Source: Gallionella sp. (GTDB lineage: Bacteria; Pseudomonadota; Gammaproteobacteria; Burkholderiales; Gallionellaceae). Taken from it: DNA of 64,000 nt. A model generated the notes under the pieces. The model saw only the letters and a list, made by a program, of their open reading frames with translations, searched no databases and was not told where the DNA came from. The position numbers and the translations under genes were made by a program. The number at the start of each line of letters is the position of its first letter. Within the stretch, counting starts at the first letter, position 1. The stretch lies in contig JAUSMR010000022.1 in the NCBI GenBank assembly GCA_030645955.1, forward strand, positions 1 to 64,000, in the 5' to 3' direction. Positions 39,784 through 47,341 of this stretch are shown here, one piece after another.

Positions 39784-40484
39784 TAACAATTTGCACTTGC
39801 GCGAGCTTGCTGTTCACGCTCGCTGGTTTTGAAAGCCACCTTGTCGCGCAGATATAGCGGCAAGGCTTCCGCCGCATCCATGCCATGCCCCTGCATGAAT
39901 TGCGCCGCACCAAGCACGGCAATTGCGGCAGCCTGCGGCACGGCGGCTCCATCCACACCCTGCAACTGTCCCGCATAGCGCGCCTTTAATATGTCGCCTA
40001 GTGCGGCAAAACCGCTGCCCGCGCCAAACCAACCATCGCCGGACAACAATGGTGCGTCTTGCGGCTTGCACAGGCACGGCGCACTCACAGTCGTCCAGCC
40101 GCCATCATGCTTTTCATATGCCGCGTGATAAATCTCGCCCATGCGCGCATCCAGCGCAGCGATCACGCGCGGTTTGCCGGAAGCCTCCGCCAGCGCTTCC
40201 AGCGTACACACTCCGGCTACCGGCAGGTTCGCACCGAATGCCAGACCCTGCGCCACTCCGCACGCGATGCGCACGCCGGTGAACGAGCCCGGCCCCATGC
40301 CGAACGCGATGCCGTCCATAGCCTGTAGCTTGTAGCCGGTTGCCTGTAGCAGATCGTTGAGCATCGCGATCAGCATTTCGGAGTGCTTCTGCCCTGCCAG
40401 CTCGCAGCGCTCCATGATCGCGCCATCCTGCCACAGTGCGACCGAGCAATATTCGGTGGAAGTTTCTACAGCAAGAACGCGCAT
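39783..40484 (-). CDS. tsaB: tRNA threonylcarbamoyladenosine biosynthesis protein TsaB
   Basis: A 233-residue ASKHA-fold partner of TsaD in making t6A on ANN-decoding tRNAs. Key blocks are VETSTEYCSVALW at the N-terminus, GMGPGSFTGVRI and IAALDARMGEIYHA. The ATG overlaps the ispF stop by one base (TGATG) and its own stop overlaps the rimI start, making a tightly coupled run. Confidence 0.95.
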   Translation of the reverse strand: MRVLAVETSTEYCSVALWQDGAIMERCELAGQKHSEMLIAMLNDLLQATGYKLQAMDGIAFGMGPGSFTGVRIACGVAQGLAFGANLPVAGVCTLEALAEASGKPRVIAALDARMGEIYHAAYEKHDGGWTTVSAPCLCKPQDAPLLSGDGWFGAGSGFAALGDILKARYAGQLQGVDGAAVPQAAAIAVLGAAQFMQGHGMDAAEALPLYLRDKVAFKTSEREQQARASANC

Positions 40485-40960
40485 CAGTTATCGGCAAGCA
40501 ACAATACCACCGCCTGCGCCGCAATCCCCTCGCCGCGCCCGCTGAAGCCAAGCTGCTCGGTGGTGGTTGCCTTCACGTTGACGGCGCTTTTTTCCACGCG
40601 CAGGTCGGCGGCGATATGCGCCACCATCTGCGGGATGTGCGGCGCCATTTTCGGCGCCTGCGCGATAATGGTCGCATCCACATTGCCGACGCGATAGCCC
40701 TGCTCGCGCACCAGGTGCAGCGCTTCGCGAAGCAGGATGCGGCTGTCGATGTTCTTGAATTTCGCGTCGGTATCGGCGAAATGCCTGCCGATGTCGCCCA
40801 GCGCCGCCGCGCCGAGTAGCGCATCGCAGATCGCATGCAGCAGCACGTCGGCATCGGAATGGCCGAGCAGACCCCTGTCGCAGGGAATTTCCACCCCACC
40901 TATAATCAACCGGCGCCCCTCCACCAATTGATGAACGTCAAAACCTTGTCCGATACGCAT
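40484..40960 (-). CDS. ispF: 2-C-methyl-D-erythritol 2,4-cyclodiphosphate synthase
   Basis: A 158-residue enzyme of the MEP isoprenoid route. [12 protein letters not shown] holds the zinc ligands, [19 protein letters not shown] follows, and [14 protein letters not shown] closes the substrate pocket. The start at 40960 is fixed by AAGGGATAACG; a longer frame upstream runs into a repeat. It follows ispD on the same strand with a 147-base gap filled by a C-rich palindrome. Confidence 0.96.
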   Translation of the reverse strand: MRIGQGFDVHQLVEGRRLIIGGVEIPCDRGLLGHSDADVLLHAICDALLGAAALGDIGRHFADTDAKFKNIDSRILLREALHLVREQGYRVGNVDATIIAQAPKMAPHIPQMVAHIAADLRVEKSAVNVKATTTEQLGFSGRGEGIAAQAVVLLLADN

Positions 40961-40989
40961 CGTTATCCCTTGATGTAACTTTCCAGATT

Positions 40990-41105
40990 CAAATGTCCCT
41001 TCCCCCTTTGCAGGGGGAAGGTCAGGATGGGGGTAGAACGTTTGGTAAACCTGGACATTGTCTACCCCCACCCTAGCCCTCCCCCTGCAAGGGTGAGGGG
41101 ACGCC
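40990..41105. repeat. C-rich palindromic repeats between ispD and ispF
   Basis: CCTTCCCCCTTTGCAGGGGG is a hairpin unit, followed by CTACCCCCACCCTAGCCCTC and CCCTGCAAGGGTGAGGGG. They are related to the CCTCTCC tracts in nnrD and at 7604. Confidence 0.7.
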
Positions 41106-41107
41106 CT

Positions 41108-41785
41108 TTATTTTTCCCGCAGCAACAGCTCTGCCAGCAACAAATCCTGCGGGTAAGTCACCTTGAAATTGGCCGGTTCGCTCAACACCAGCCTGGGCCG
41201 CAAGCCCAGCGCCTCGATCGCAGATGCCTCATCGGTAACATGGCTGCATTGCTGCAAAGCCTGCGCCAGCAGTCCGGCGCGAAACATCTGCGGCGTTTGC
41301 GCCTGCCATAATTGCTCGCGGTTTTCGGTGCGCAAGATGCGGCCATCCGCATCGGCGCGCTTCAGCGTATCCGCCACCGGCACGGCAAGAATGCCGCCAA
41401 CCGCATCGTCGCGCAATTCTGCAATCAGCTTGGCCAGGTGCGCCTGCGTCAGACAGGGGCGTGCGGCGTCATGCACCAGCACCCAGTCGTCCGGCTCCAG
41501 TTCGGAAGCGATCAAGCCGTTCAGCACCGTATCTGCGCGCATCGCACCGCCGCAATACAACGGCTGCAGTTTGTCGCCGAAGCGCGACCAGTCATAGGTA
41601 TGGAACAGCGTGTCGCCGGGAGTCAGCACTACAAACACCGTGGAAATTTCCGGGCTGGCACACAGCGTGTTCAGCGCGTGAAAAATCATCGGCTGTCCGG
41701 CCAGCGGCAGATACTGTTTGGGCAACTCATTGCCCATGCGCGCGCCGAAACCGGCTGCGGGAACCAATGCGTGGAATTCAGACAT
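41108..41785 (-). CDS. ispD: 2-C-methyl-D-erythritol 4-phosphate cytidylyltransferase
   Basis: A 225-residue nucleotidyltransferase that makes CDP-ME from MEP and CTP. VPAAGFGARMGNELPKQYLP is the glycine-rich CTP loop and VLVHDAARPCLT the second signature. It leads the run ispD-ispF-tsaB-rimI-UDG and is divergent from mfd across 135 bases. That gap contains the 15-mer GAGTTTCGCTAAAAC twice. Confidence 0.96.
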   Translation of the reverse strand: MSEFHALVPAAGFGARMGNELPKQYLPLAGQPMIFHALNTLCASPEISTVFVVLTPGDTLFHTYDWSRFGDKLQPLYCGGAMRADTVLNGLIASELEPDDWVLVHDAARPCLTQAHLAKLIAELRDDAVGGILAVPVADTLKRADADGRILRTENREQLWQAQTPQMFRAGLLAQALQQCSHVTDEASAIEALGLRPRLVLSEPANFKVTYPQDLLLAELLLREK

Positions 41786-41920
41786 GGGTGAATTGTAATG
41801 GAAAACGAGGGTACCGAGTTTCGCTAAAACTGATGGCGCAGAGTTTCGCTAAAACGGTGAGCTATCGTTTCACTTATAATGCAAGCCTCTGGTTAGCCGC
41901 TACCCTTAACCGTACTCCAC

Positions 41921-44900
41921 ATGCTGTTCTCGTCCTCCCATTCCCGTCCGCGCTACTCCCGGTTGGTTGGCTCGTCCGACGCGCTGGCGTTGGCGCAATA
42001 CGCGAAAAACACATCTCCGCTGGTGGTGATCGCCGCCAATGCGCTTGAAGCGCAGCGATTGGTGGAGGAGATTCCATTTTTTGACCCCGCACTGCGCGTG
42101 CACCTGCTGCCGGACTGGGAGACGTTGCCATACGACCATTTCTCGCCGCACCAGGATTTGATCTCCGAGCGACTGGCTACGCTGCACCACATCCGCAGTG
42201 GTTCGTGCGATGTGCTCATGGTGCCGTTGACTACCGCGCTGTACCCGCTGCCGCCGGTCGAACATCTCGCCGCCTACACCTTCTTCCTCAAGCGCCGCGA
42301 AAAACTTGACATCGCCAAGCTGCGTGAGCAGCTCACCCTCGCCGGATACAACCATGTGCAGCAGGTGCTCACCCCCGGCGAATACTGCGTGCGCGGCGGT
42401 ATCATCGACCTGTTCGCGATGGGCAGCGTGCTGCCGTACCGCATCGACCTGTTCGACAACGAGATCGAGACTATCGCCACCTTCGACGTGGATACGCAAC
42501 GCACGCTTTATCCGGTACCTGAAATCCGTTTGCTGCCCGCGCGCGAGTACCCGCTGGATGATGCCGGTCAGGCGCGCTTCCGCCAGAACTTCCGCGATCG
42601 CTTTGAGGGTGACCCGTCCAAGTCGCGCATCTACAAGGACGTGAGCAAGGGTATCGCGCCGGCGGGCATCGAGTATTACCTGACGCTGTTCTTCGACAAG
42701 ACCGCGACGCTGTTCGATTACCTGCCGAAGAACGCCACGCTGTGCCTGCATCACGAGATCGACGAGGCCATCGCCACCTTCGGCAAGGATGCCGCGTCGC
42801 GCTATAACCTGCTCAGGGGCGACCCGCAACGCCCGCTGCTGGAGCCGAAAGAATTGTTTTTGGATGCCGAACGATTTTATATACGCTTGAAGGATTTTGC
42901 GCGAATAGATATTTCTCCCTCGTCCTCCCCAGACGCCACACTGGGAGCGCGGGCATCCTGCCCGCCTGCGGGCGAGACGCCCGCGCTCCAAAAAGGCATT
43001 CTTTGCGCCACCGCCGCCATTCCCGACATCGCAGTAAACCGCCGCGCCGAAATTCCCACGCAGGCGTTCCAGAATTTCCTGCAGGGCTACGCCGGGCGCA
43101 CGCTGCTGCTGGCGGACAGCCTCGGGCGGCGCGAGATCATGGCGGGCTACCTGCACGAATACGGCCTCGCCCCGGCGGTGTGCGATAACTATGCGGAGTT
43201 CCTGCAAAACAACGCGGCCTTCATGCTGTGCGTCGCGCCGCTGCAGAACGGCTTCATCCTGACCGATGAAAAGGTCGCGCTGGTGACGGAAACCGAGCTG
43301 TATGCGGCACAGCCGCGTAGCCGCGCCGCCCGTGCCGCGAAGAAGAGCAACGTGGAAGGCATGTTGCGCGACTTGTCCGAGCTCAAAACGGGCGACCCGG
43401 TGGTGCACGAGCAGCACGGCATCGCGCGTTACCGGGGGCTGGTCAACCTCGACCTCGGCGAAGGCGAGAACGAATTTTTGCTGCTGGAATATGCCGGCGC
43501 CGATAAACTCTACGTGCCGGTAGCGCAACTGCACGTCATCAGCCGCTACAGCGGCGGTGCGGCTGATACCGCGCCGCTGCACAAGCTGGGCACGGCGGCA
43601 TGGGACAAGGCCAAGCGCCGCGCGATGCAGCAGGTGCGCGACACCGCCGCCGAACTGCTCAATCTCTATGCGCAGCGCGCCCTGCGCAAGGGTCATGCAT
43701 TCAAGCTGACGCCGCACGATTACGAGGCGTTCGCCGCCGGATTCGGTTTCGAGGAGACGCCAGACCAGGCCGCCGCCATCGAGGCGGTGATCGCCGACCT
43801 GCAATCCGGCAAGCCGATGGACAGGCTGATCTGCGGCGACGTCGGCTTCGGCAAGACCGAGGTGGCGCTCAGGGCCGCCTTTGTCGCGGCGATGGACGGC
43901 AAGCAGGTCGCGGTGCTGGTGCCCACCACGCTGCTCGCCGAGCAGCATTTCCAGAACTTTTCCAATAGATTTGCCGACCTGCCGGTCAAGATCGCCGAGC
44001 TGTCGCGCTTCCGTTCCGCGAAAGAACAGGCGCAGGCGCTGAATGACATGGCCGATGGCAAGCTCGACATCATCATCGGCACGCACAAGCTGATCCAGAA
44101 AGGCGTGAAGTTTCACAACCTCGGTCTGGTCATCATTGATGAGGAACACCGTTTCGGCGTGCATCAAAAAGAAAAATTGAAAGCACTGCGCGCCGAGGTG
44201 GACGTGCTGACGCTGACCGCCACGCCGATCCCGCGCACGCTGGCGATGTCGCTGGAAGGGCTGCGCGATTTTTCGGTGATCGCCACCGCGCCGCAACGCC
44301 GCCTGTCGATCAAGACCTTCGTCGCGCAGGCCGGCGACGGCATTATCCGCGAGGCGGTGCTGCGCGAACTGAAGCGCGGCGGGCAGGTTTATTTCCTGCA
44401 TAACGAGGTGGAGACCATCGCCAACATGGCGGAAAAACTGGAACGCCTGCTGCCGGAAGCGCGCATCCGCGTGGCGCACGGGCAGATGGGCGAGCGCGAT
44501 CTGGAACAGGTGATGCGCGATTTCTACCAGCAGCGTTTCAATGTGCTGCTGTGCACCACCATCATCGAGACCGGCATCGACATCCCCACCGTCAATACCA
44601 TCCTGATGAACCGCGCCGACCGCTTCGGGCTCGCTCAACTCCATCAACTGCGCGGCCGCGTCGGGCGTTCGCACCATCAGGCCTATGCGTACCTGCTGGT
44701 GGAAACCGAAGCACTTACCGCACAGGCGAAAAAACGCCTCGAAGCGATCCAGGCGATGGAACAGTTAGGCTCAGGCTTCTACCTCGCGATGCACGATCTG
44801 GAGATACGCGGCGCGGGCGAAGTGCTGGGCGAATCGCAAAGCGGCGAGATGCAGGAGATCGGTTTTTCGCTATACACCGACATGCTCAACGCCGCGATCA

Positions 44901-45379
44901 CCTCGCTGCGCCTGGGCAAAGAGCCGGACATGGCGCATCCGCTCGGCGTGACCACCGAGATCAATCTGCACTCCCCTGCGCTGCTGCCCAGCGACTACTG
45001 CGGAGACATCCACCAGCGGCTGGTGATCTACAAGCGCCTGGCGAACTGCGCCACGCAGGAAGAGCTGGACGACATGCATCAGGAACTGATCGACCGCTTC
45101 GGCCTGCTGCCGGAGCCCGCGCAGATACTGCTCGACAGCCACCGCCTGCGCATCGCCGCCCGCCCGCTCGGCATCAGCAAAGTGGACGCGTCCAGCGAAG
45201 CCATCGTGATCCAGTTCGTGCCTAACCCGCCGATCGACCCGATGAAGGTCATCACGATGATCCAGAGCAAACGCCATATCAAGATGGCGGGACAGGACAA
45301 ACTGCGCATCGAGTTAAAATACGGCGACCTGCACCAGCGCGTGCTGGCTATCAAGAATTTTTTCAGCGAATTGAAATGA
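41921..45379 (+). CDS. mfd: Transcription-repair coupling factor Mfd
   Basis: An 1152-residue SF2 translocase that removes stalled RNA polymerase and recruits UvrA. It has UvrB-like N-terminal domains, the RNA-polymerase-binding domain (GDPVVHEQHGIARYRGL), helicase motifs GDVGFGKTEVALRAAF, DEEHRFGVHQKEKLK, LTATPIPRTLAMS and RVGRSHHQAYAYLL, and a C-terminal TRCF domain. Residues 342-357 (LGARASCPPAGETPAL region) are coded by a GC-rich palindrome and are absent from ordinary Mfd; they fall in the N-terminal module. serB starts four bases after the stop. Confidence 0.97.
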   Translation: MLFSSSHSRPRYSRLVGSSDALALAQYAKNTSPLVVIAANALEAQRLVEEIPFFDPALRVHLLPDWETLPYDHFSPHQDLISERLATLHHIRSGSCDVLMVPLTTALYPLPPVEHLAAYTFFLKRREKLDIAKLREQLTLAGYNHVQQVLTPGEYCVRGGIIDLFAMGSVLPYRIDLFDNEIETIATFDVDTQRTLYPVPEIRLLPAREYPLDDAGQARFRQNFRDRFEGDPSKSRIYKDVSKGIAPAGIEYYLTLFFDKTATLFDYLPKNATLCLHHEIDEAIATFGKDAASRYNLLRGDPQRPLLEPKELFLDAERFYIRLKDFARIDISPSSSPDATLGARASCPPAGETPALQKGILCATAAIPDIAVNRRAEIPTQAFQNFLQGYAGRTLLLADSLGRREIMAGYLHEYGLAPAVCDNYAEFLQNNAAFMLCVAPLQNGFILTDEKVALVTETELYAAQPRSRAARAAKKSNVEGMLRDLSELKTGDPVVHEQHGIARYRGLVNLDLGEGENEFLLLEYAGADKLYVPVAQLHVISRYSGGAADTAPLHKLGTAAWDKAKRRAMQQVRDTAAELLNLYAQRALRKGHAFKLTPHDYEAFAAGFGFEETPDQAAAIEAVIADLQSGKPMDRLICGDVGFGKTEVALRAAFVAAMDGKQVAVLVPTTLLAEQHFQNFSNRFADLPVKIAELSRFRSAKEQAQALNDMADGKLDIIIGTHKLIQKGVKFHNLGLVIIDEEHRFGVHQKEKLKALRAEVDVLTLTATPIPRTLAMSLEGLRDFSVIATAPQRRLSIKTFVAQAGDGIIREAVLRELKRGGQVYFLHNEVETIANMAEKLERLLPEARIRVAHGQMGERDLEQVMRDFYQQRFNVLLCTTIIETGIDIPTVNTILMNRADRFGLAQLHQLRGRVGRSHHQAYAYLLVETEALTAQAKKRLEAIQAMEQLGSGFYLAMHDLEIRGAGEVLGESQSGEMQEIGFSLYTDMLNAAITSLRLGKEPDMAHPLGVTTEINLHSPALLPSDYCGDIHQRLVIYKRLANCATQEELDDMHQELIDRFGLLPEPAQILLDSHRLRIAARPLGISKVDASSEAIVIQFVPNPPIDPMKVITMIQSKRHIKMAGQDKLRIELKYGDLHQRVLAIKNFFSELK
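42944..42989. repeat. In-frame palindrome inside mfd
   Basis: GGAGCGCGGGC and its mirror GCCCGCGCTCC enclose ATCCTGCCCGCCTGCGGGCG and a few more bases. It is read as GARASCPPAGETPAL in the Mfd frame. Confidence 0.85.
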
Positions 45380-45383
45380 CCGC

Positions 45384-46241
45384 ATGAACCTCATCCTCCA
45401 AGCCCTCCACGATATCCCTTCCACTCAAGTCGAGCATCTCGCCAAGCTTTCCGCCGCTACGCGCATCGAGCAGGTCACGACACATGTGTATCGCCTGCGC
45501 GATGCCTGTCCTGAGCCTGTCGAAGCGGCCAGGCCGCATGATGCCATCGCCGCCTATTGCCTCGAACACCAGCTTGACTACGGTTTCGTGGCGCAGGACA
45601 AGCGCCTGTCCGGCTTCGGGCTGGTGGTGATGGACATGGATTCGACGCTGATCACCATCGAGTGCATCGACGAGATCGCCGATATGCAGGGCCTGAAACC
45701 GCAGGTTGCAGCGATTACCGAAGCGGCGATGCGCGGCGAAATCGACTTCGCCGAGAGTCTGTGCCGCCGCGTCGCGCTATTGGAGGGACTGGACGAACAC
45801 GCCTTGCAGCGCGTCTACGACGAACGCTTGCGGCTCTCGCCGGGCGCGGAAACCATGCTTGCCAGGCTGAAAGAACATGGCATCAAGACGCTGCTGGTGT
45901 CGGGCGGTTTCGTGTTCTTTACCGAGCGCCTCAAGTCCAGACTAGGCCTGGATTACACCCACGCCAACACCCTGGAGGTATCCAACGGCAAGCTCACCGG
46001 CAAAGTGCTGGGCAAGATATTCGATGCGCAGGGCAAGGCCGATTGGCTGGTGAAAACCCGCGAAGAACTGGAGCTCAAGCACGAGCAAGTCATCGCGATG
46101 GGCGATGGTGCGAACGACCTGAAGATGATGGCGCAGGCCGGCATCAGCATCGCCTATCATGCCAAACCGGTGGTACGCGCGCAGGCCAGCTATGCGCTGA
46201 ATTTTGTCGGGCTGGACGGGCTGGTGAATTTATTTCTGTAA
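45384..46241 (+). CDS. serB: Phosphoserine phosphatase
   Basis: A 285-residue HAD enzyme completing serine synthesis. The catalytic DxD block is MDMDSTLITIECIDEI; motif II is VSGGFVFFTERL and motif III GDGANDLKMM. The short N-terminal domain contains an odd insert ACPEPVEAARP (about residues 41-51) coded by the CCTGAGCCTGTCGAAG repeat. The gene is four bases from mfd and likely cotranscribed. Its last about 74 bases recur, diverged, at 47062-47135. Confidence 0.96.
   Translation: MNLILQALHDIPSTQVEHLAKLSAATRIEQVTTHVYRLRDACPEPVEAARPHDAIAAYCLEHQLDYGFVAQDKRLSGFGLVVMDMDSTLITIECIDEIADMQGLKPQVAAITEAAMRGEIDFAESLCRRVALLEGLDEHALQRVYDERLRLSPGAETMLARLKEHGIKTLLVSGGFVFFTERLKSRLGLDYTHANTLEVSNGKLTGKVLGKIFDAQGKADWLVKTREELELKHEQVIAMGDGANDLKMMAQAGISIAYHAKPVVRAQASYALNFVGLDGLVNLFL
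45505..45525. repeat. In-frame repeat fragment inside serB
   Basis: GTCCTGAGCCTGTCGAAG (45508-45525) is identical to 14489-14506 in purL, here without the mirrored half. It is read as CPEPVEA in a different frame relative to the repeat than in purL. Confidence 0.85.
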
Positions 46242-46380
46242 CAGAACGTTAAGTCAGCATTTGTCTTAATTAAAATTCCGCAATTGGCGAAACCGTATCA
46301 TTGCCTCGCCGGAACCCCGGCTTGGCGATCGTTGCCGTGACACGTGAATGCGATTCCGAAAAACAATAAAAAGGTTAGTC

Positions 46381-47007
46381 ATGAACGACAAGATACGCCA
46401 GCTTCTGAAACAGATAAGTACCCTCGAAGCTGAGTTGGACACAGCCATCGAAGAGCAGGAAAGTCGGGTGCGCTACAAGATCGAAGGCAAGCGCGTGGTG
46501 TTCGAAAACGCCATCAAGGAAGCGCACCGCAAGCTCAAGCCCAAGATGAACTTTTTAATGTGGTTTTTTACCGTACGCCCGCAAAATTTTCTCACCATGC
46601 CGATCATCTACGGCATGCTCGTTCCGTTGGCCTTGCTCGATCTGTGCATCAGCCTCTATCAGCTGACCTGCTTTCCCATTTACGGCATTGCCAGAGTCAA
46701 GCGCGCCAACTACATCCTGATCGACCGTCAATACCTGGCCTACCTGAATATCATCGAAAAAGCAGACTGCATGTACTGCGGGTATGCGGTTGGGATGATC
46801 GGCTACGCGAGCGAGATACTTGCCCGCACCGAGCAATATTTCTGCCCGATCAAGCACGCGCGCAAAATGCTCAGCGCGCATGCGCGCTATGCCAATTTTT
46901 TGGGCTACGGTGAGGCGGACGACTTCCATGGCAAACTCGAGCAGTTCCGCAGTGAACTTGCCAAGGAAGAAGAGACACGCGAAGAAAAAAGTAATGTAAC
47001 CAAATAG
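46381..47007 (+). CDS. Conserved hypothetical membrane protein
   Basis: A 208-residue protein. An N-terminal helical stretch (LLKQISTLEAELDTAIEEQE) forms a coiled coil, a hydrophobic region (about 55-105, two helices) spans the membrane, and a C-terminal Cys-containing block (KADCMYCGYAVGMIGYASEI, then EQYFCPIKHARK) is strongly patterned and probably conserved. The start at 46381 follows AAAAGGTT; an in-frame upstream ATG at 46348 is less likely. It lies between serB and a diverged copy of the serB 3' end, so it may have arrived as part of an insertion or duplication. Function unknown. Confidence 0.82.
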   Translation: MNDKIRQLLKQISTLEAELDTAIEEQESRVRYKIEGKRVVFENAIKEAHRKLKPKMNFLMWFFTVRPQNFLTMPIIYGMLVPLALLDLCISLYQLTCFPIYGIARVKRANYILIDRQYLAYLNIIEKADCMYCGYAVGMIGYASEILARTEQYFCPIKHARKMLSAHARYANFLGYGEADDFHGKLEQFRSELAKEEETREEKSNVTK

Positions 47008-47052
47008 CACTTGAAGGAACAACTGCACTGAAGCAAAAGTTCAGCATAGAAG

Positions 47053-47136
47053 TATCGCCAGGCCAAACCGGTGGTGCGTGAACAGGCCAGCTGCACGGTG
47101 AATTTCGTCGGGCTTGATGGGTTGGTGAATTTGCTG
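47053..47136 (+). pseudogene. Diverged fragment of the serB 3' end
   Basis: Read in frame it gives AKPVVREQASCTVNFVGLDG then LVNLL, against AKPVVRAQASYALNFVGLDG then LVNLF at the end of SerB (46161-46234). DNA identity is roughly four in five over 74 bases. The rest of serB is absent, so this is a remnant. Confidence 0.8.
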
Positions 47137-47242
47137 CCACTCAAGCAAATTGTATGCCTTATTTTACTCAGACCACCTAACCTTCTGTTAGCAAGAGTTA
47201 AATAACATTGGCCAAAAATATCTCTTGCAAAAAGCCCCCCTC

Positions 47243-47289
47243 ACACTACAATTAGTGAAAATTTAACGGGTAACCACTACATATAGTGG
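47243..47289. promoter_or_regulatory. Tandem NrdR boxes upstream of nrdJ
   Basis: Box 1 is ACACTACAATTAGTGA (47243-47258) and box 2 is CCACTACATATAGTGG (47274-47289). Both fit the NrdR palindrome around CTANATNTAGT, and their starts are 31 bases apart, about three helical turns, the usual spacing for NrdR pairs. They lie 53 bases before the gene start and would let NrdR repress nrdJ. Confidence 0.85.
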
Positions 47290-47341
47290 TTTTTTGCTTT
47301 TTGGGACTTAACGTGTCCAGTACTATCAAAGAGGTAGCATC

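Larger units (their letters stand above)
47008..47341. other. Gap with serB fragment and nrdJ control region
   Basis: It holds a diverged fragment of the serB 3' end (47053-47136) and the two NrdR boxes (47243-47289). No gene and no cobalamin riboswitch-like structure were seen by eye. Confidence 0.65.

Noticed and set aside
41906..44677. A 923-codon open frame antisense to mfd
   Set aside because: It mirrors the GC-rich codon pattern of mfd, has no ribosome site, and its translation is His/Arg/Gln-rich with no motifs. mfd is unmistakable on the other strand.
47008..47341. Cobalamin riboswitch before the B12-dependent nrdJ
   Set aside because: Expected because the enzyme needs B12, but no B12-box-like sequence or large fold was seen; NrdR boxes explain control better.
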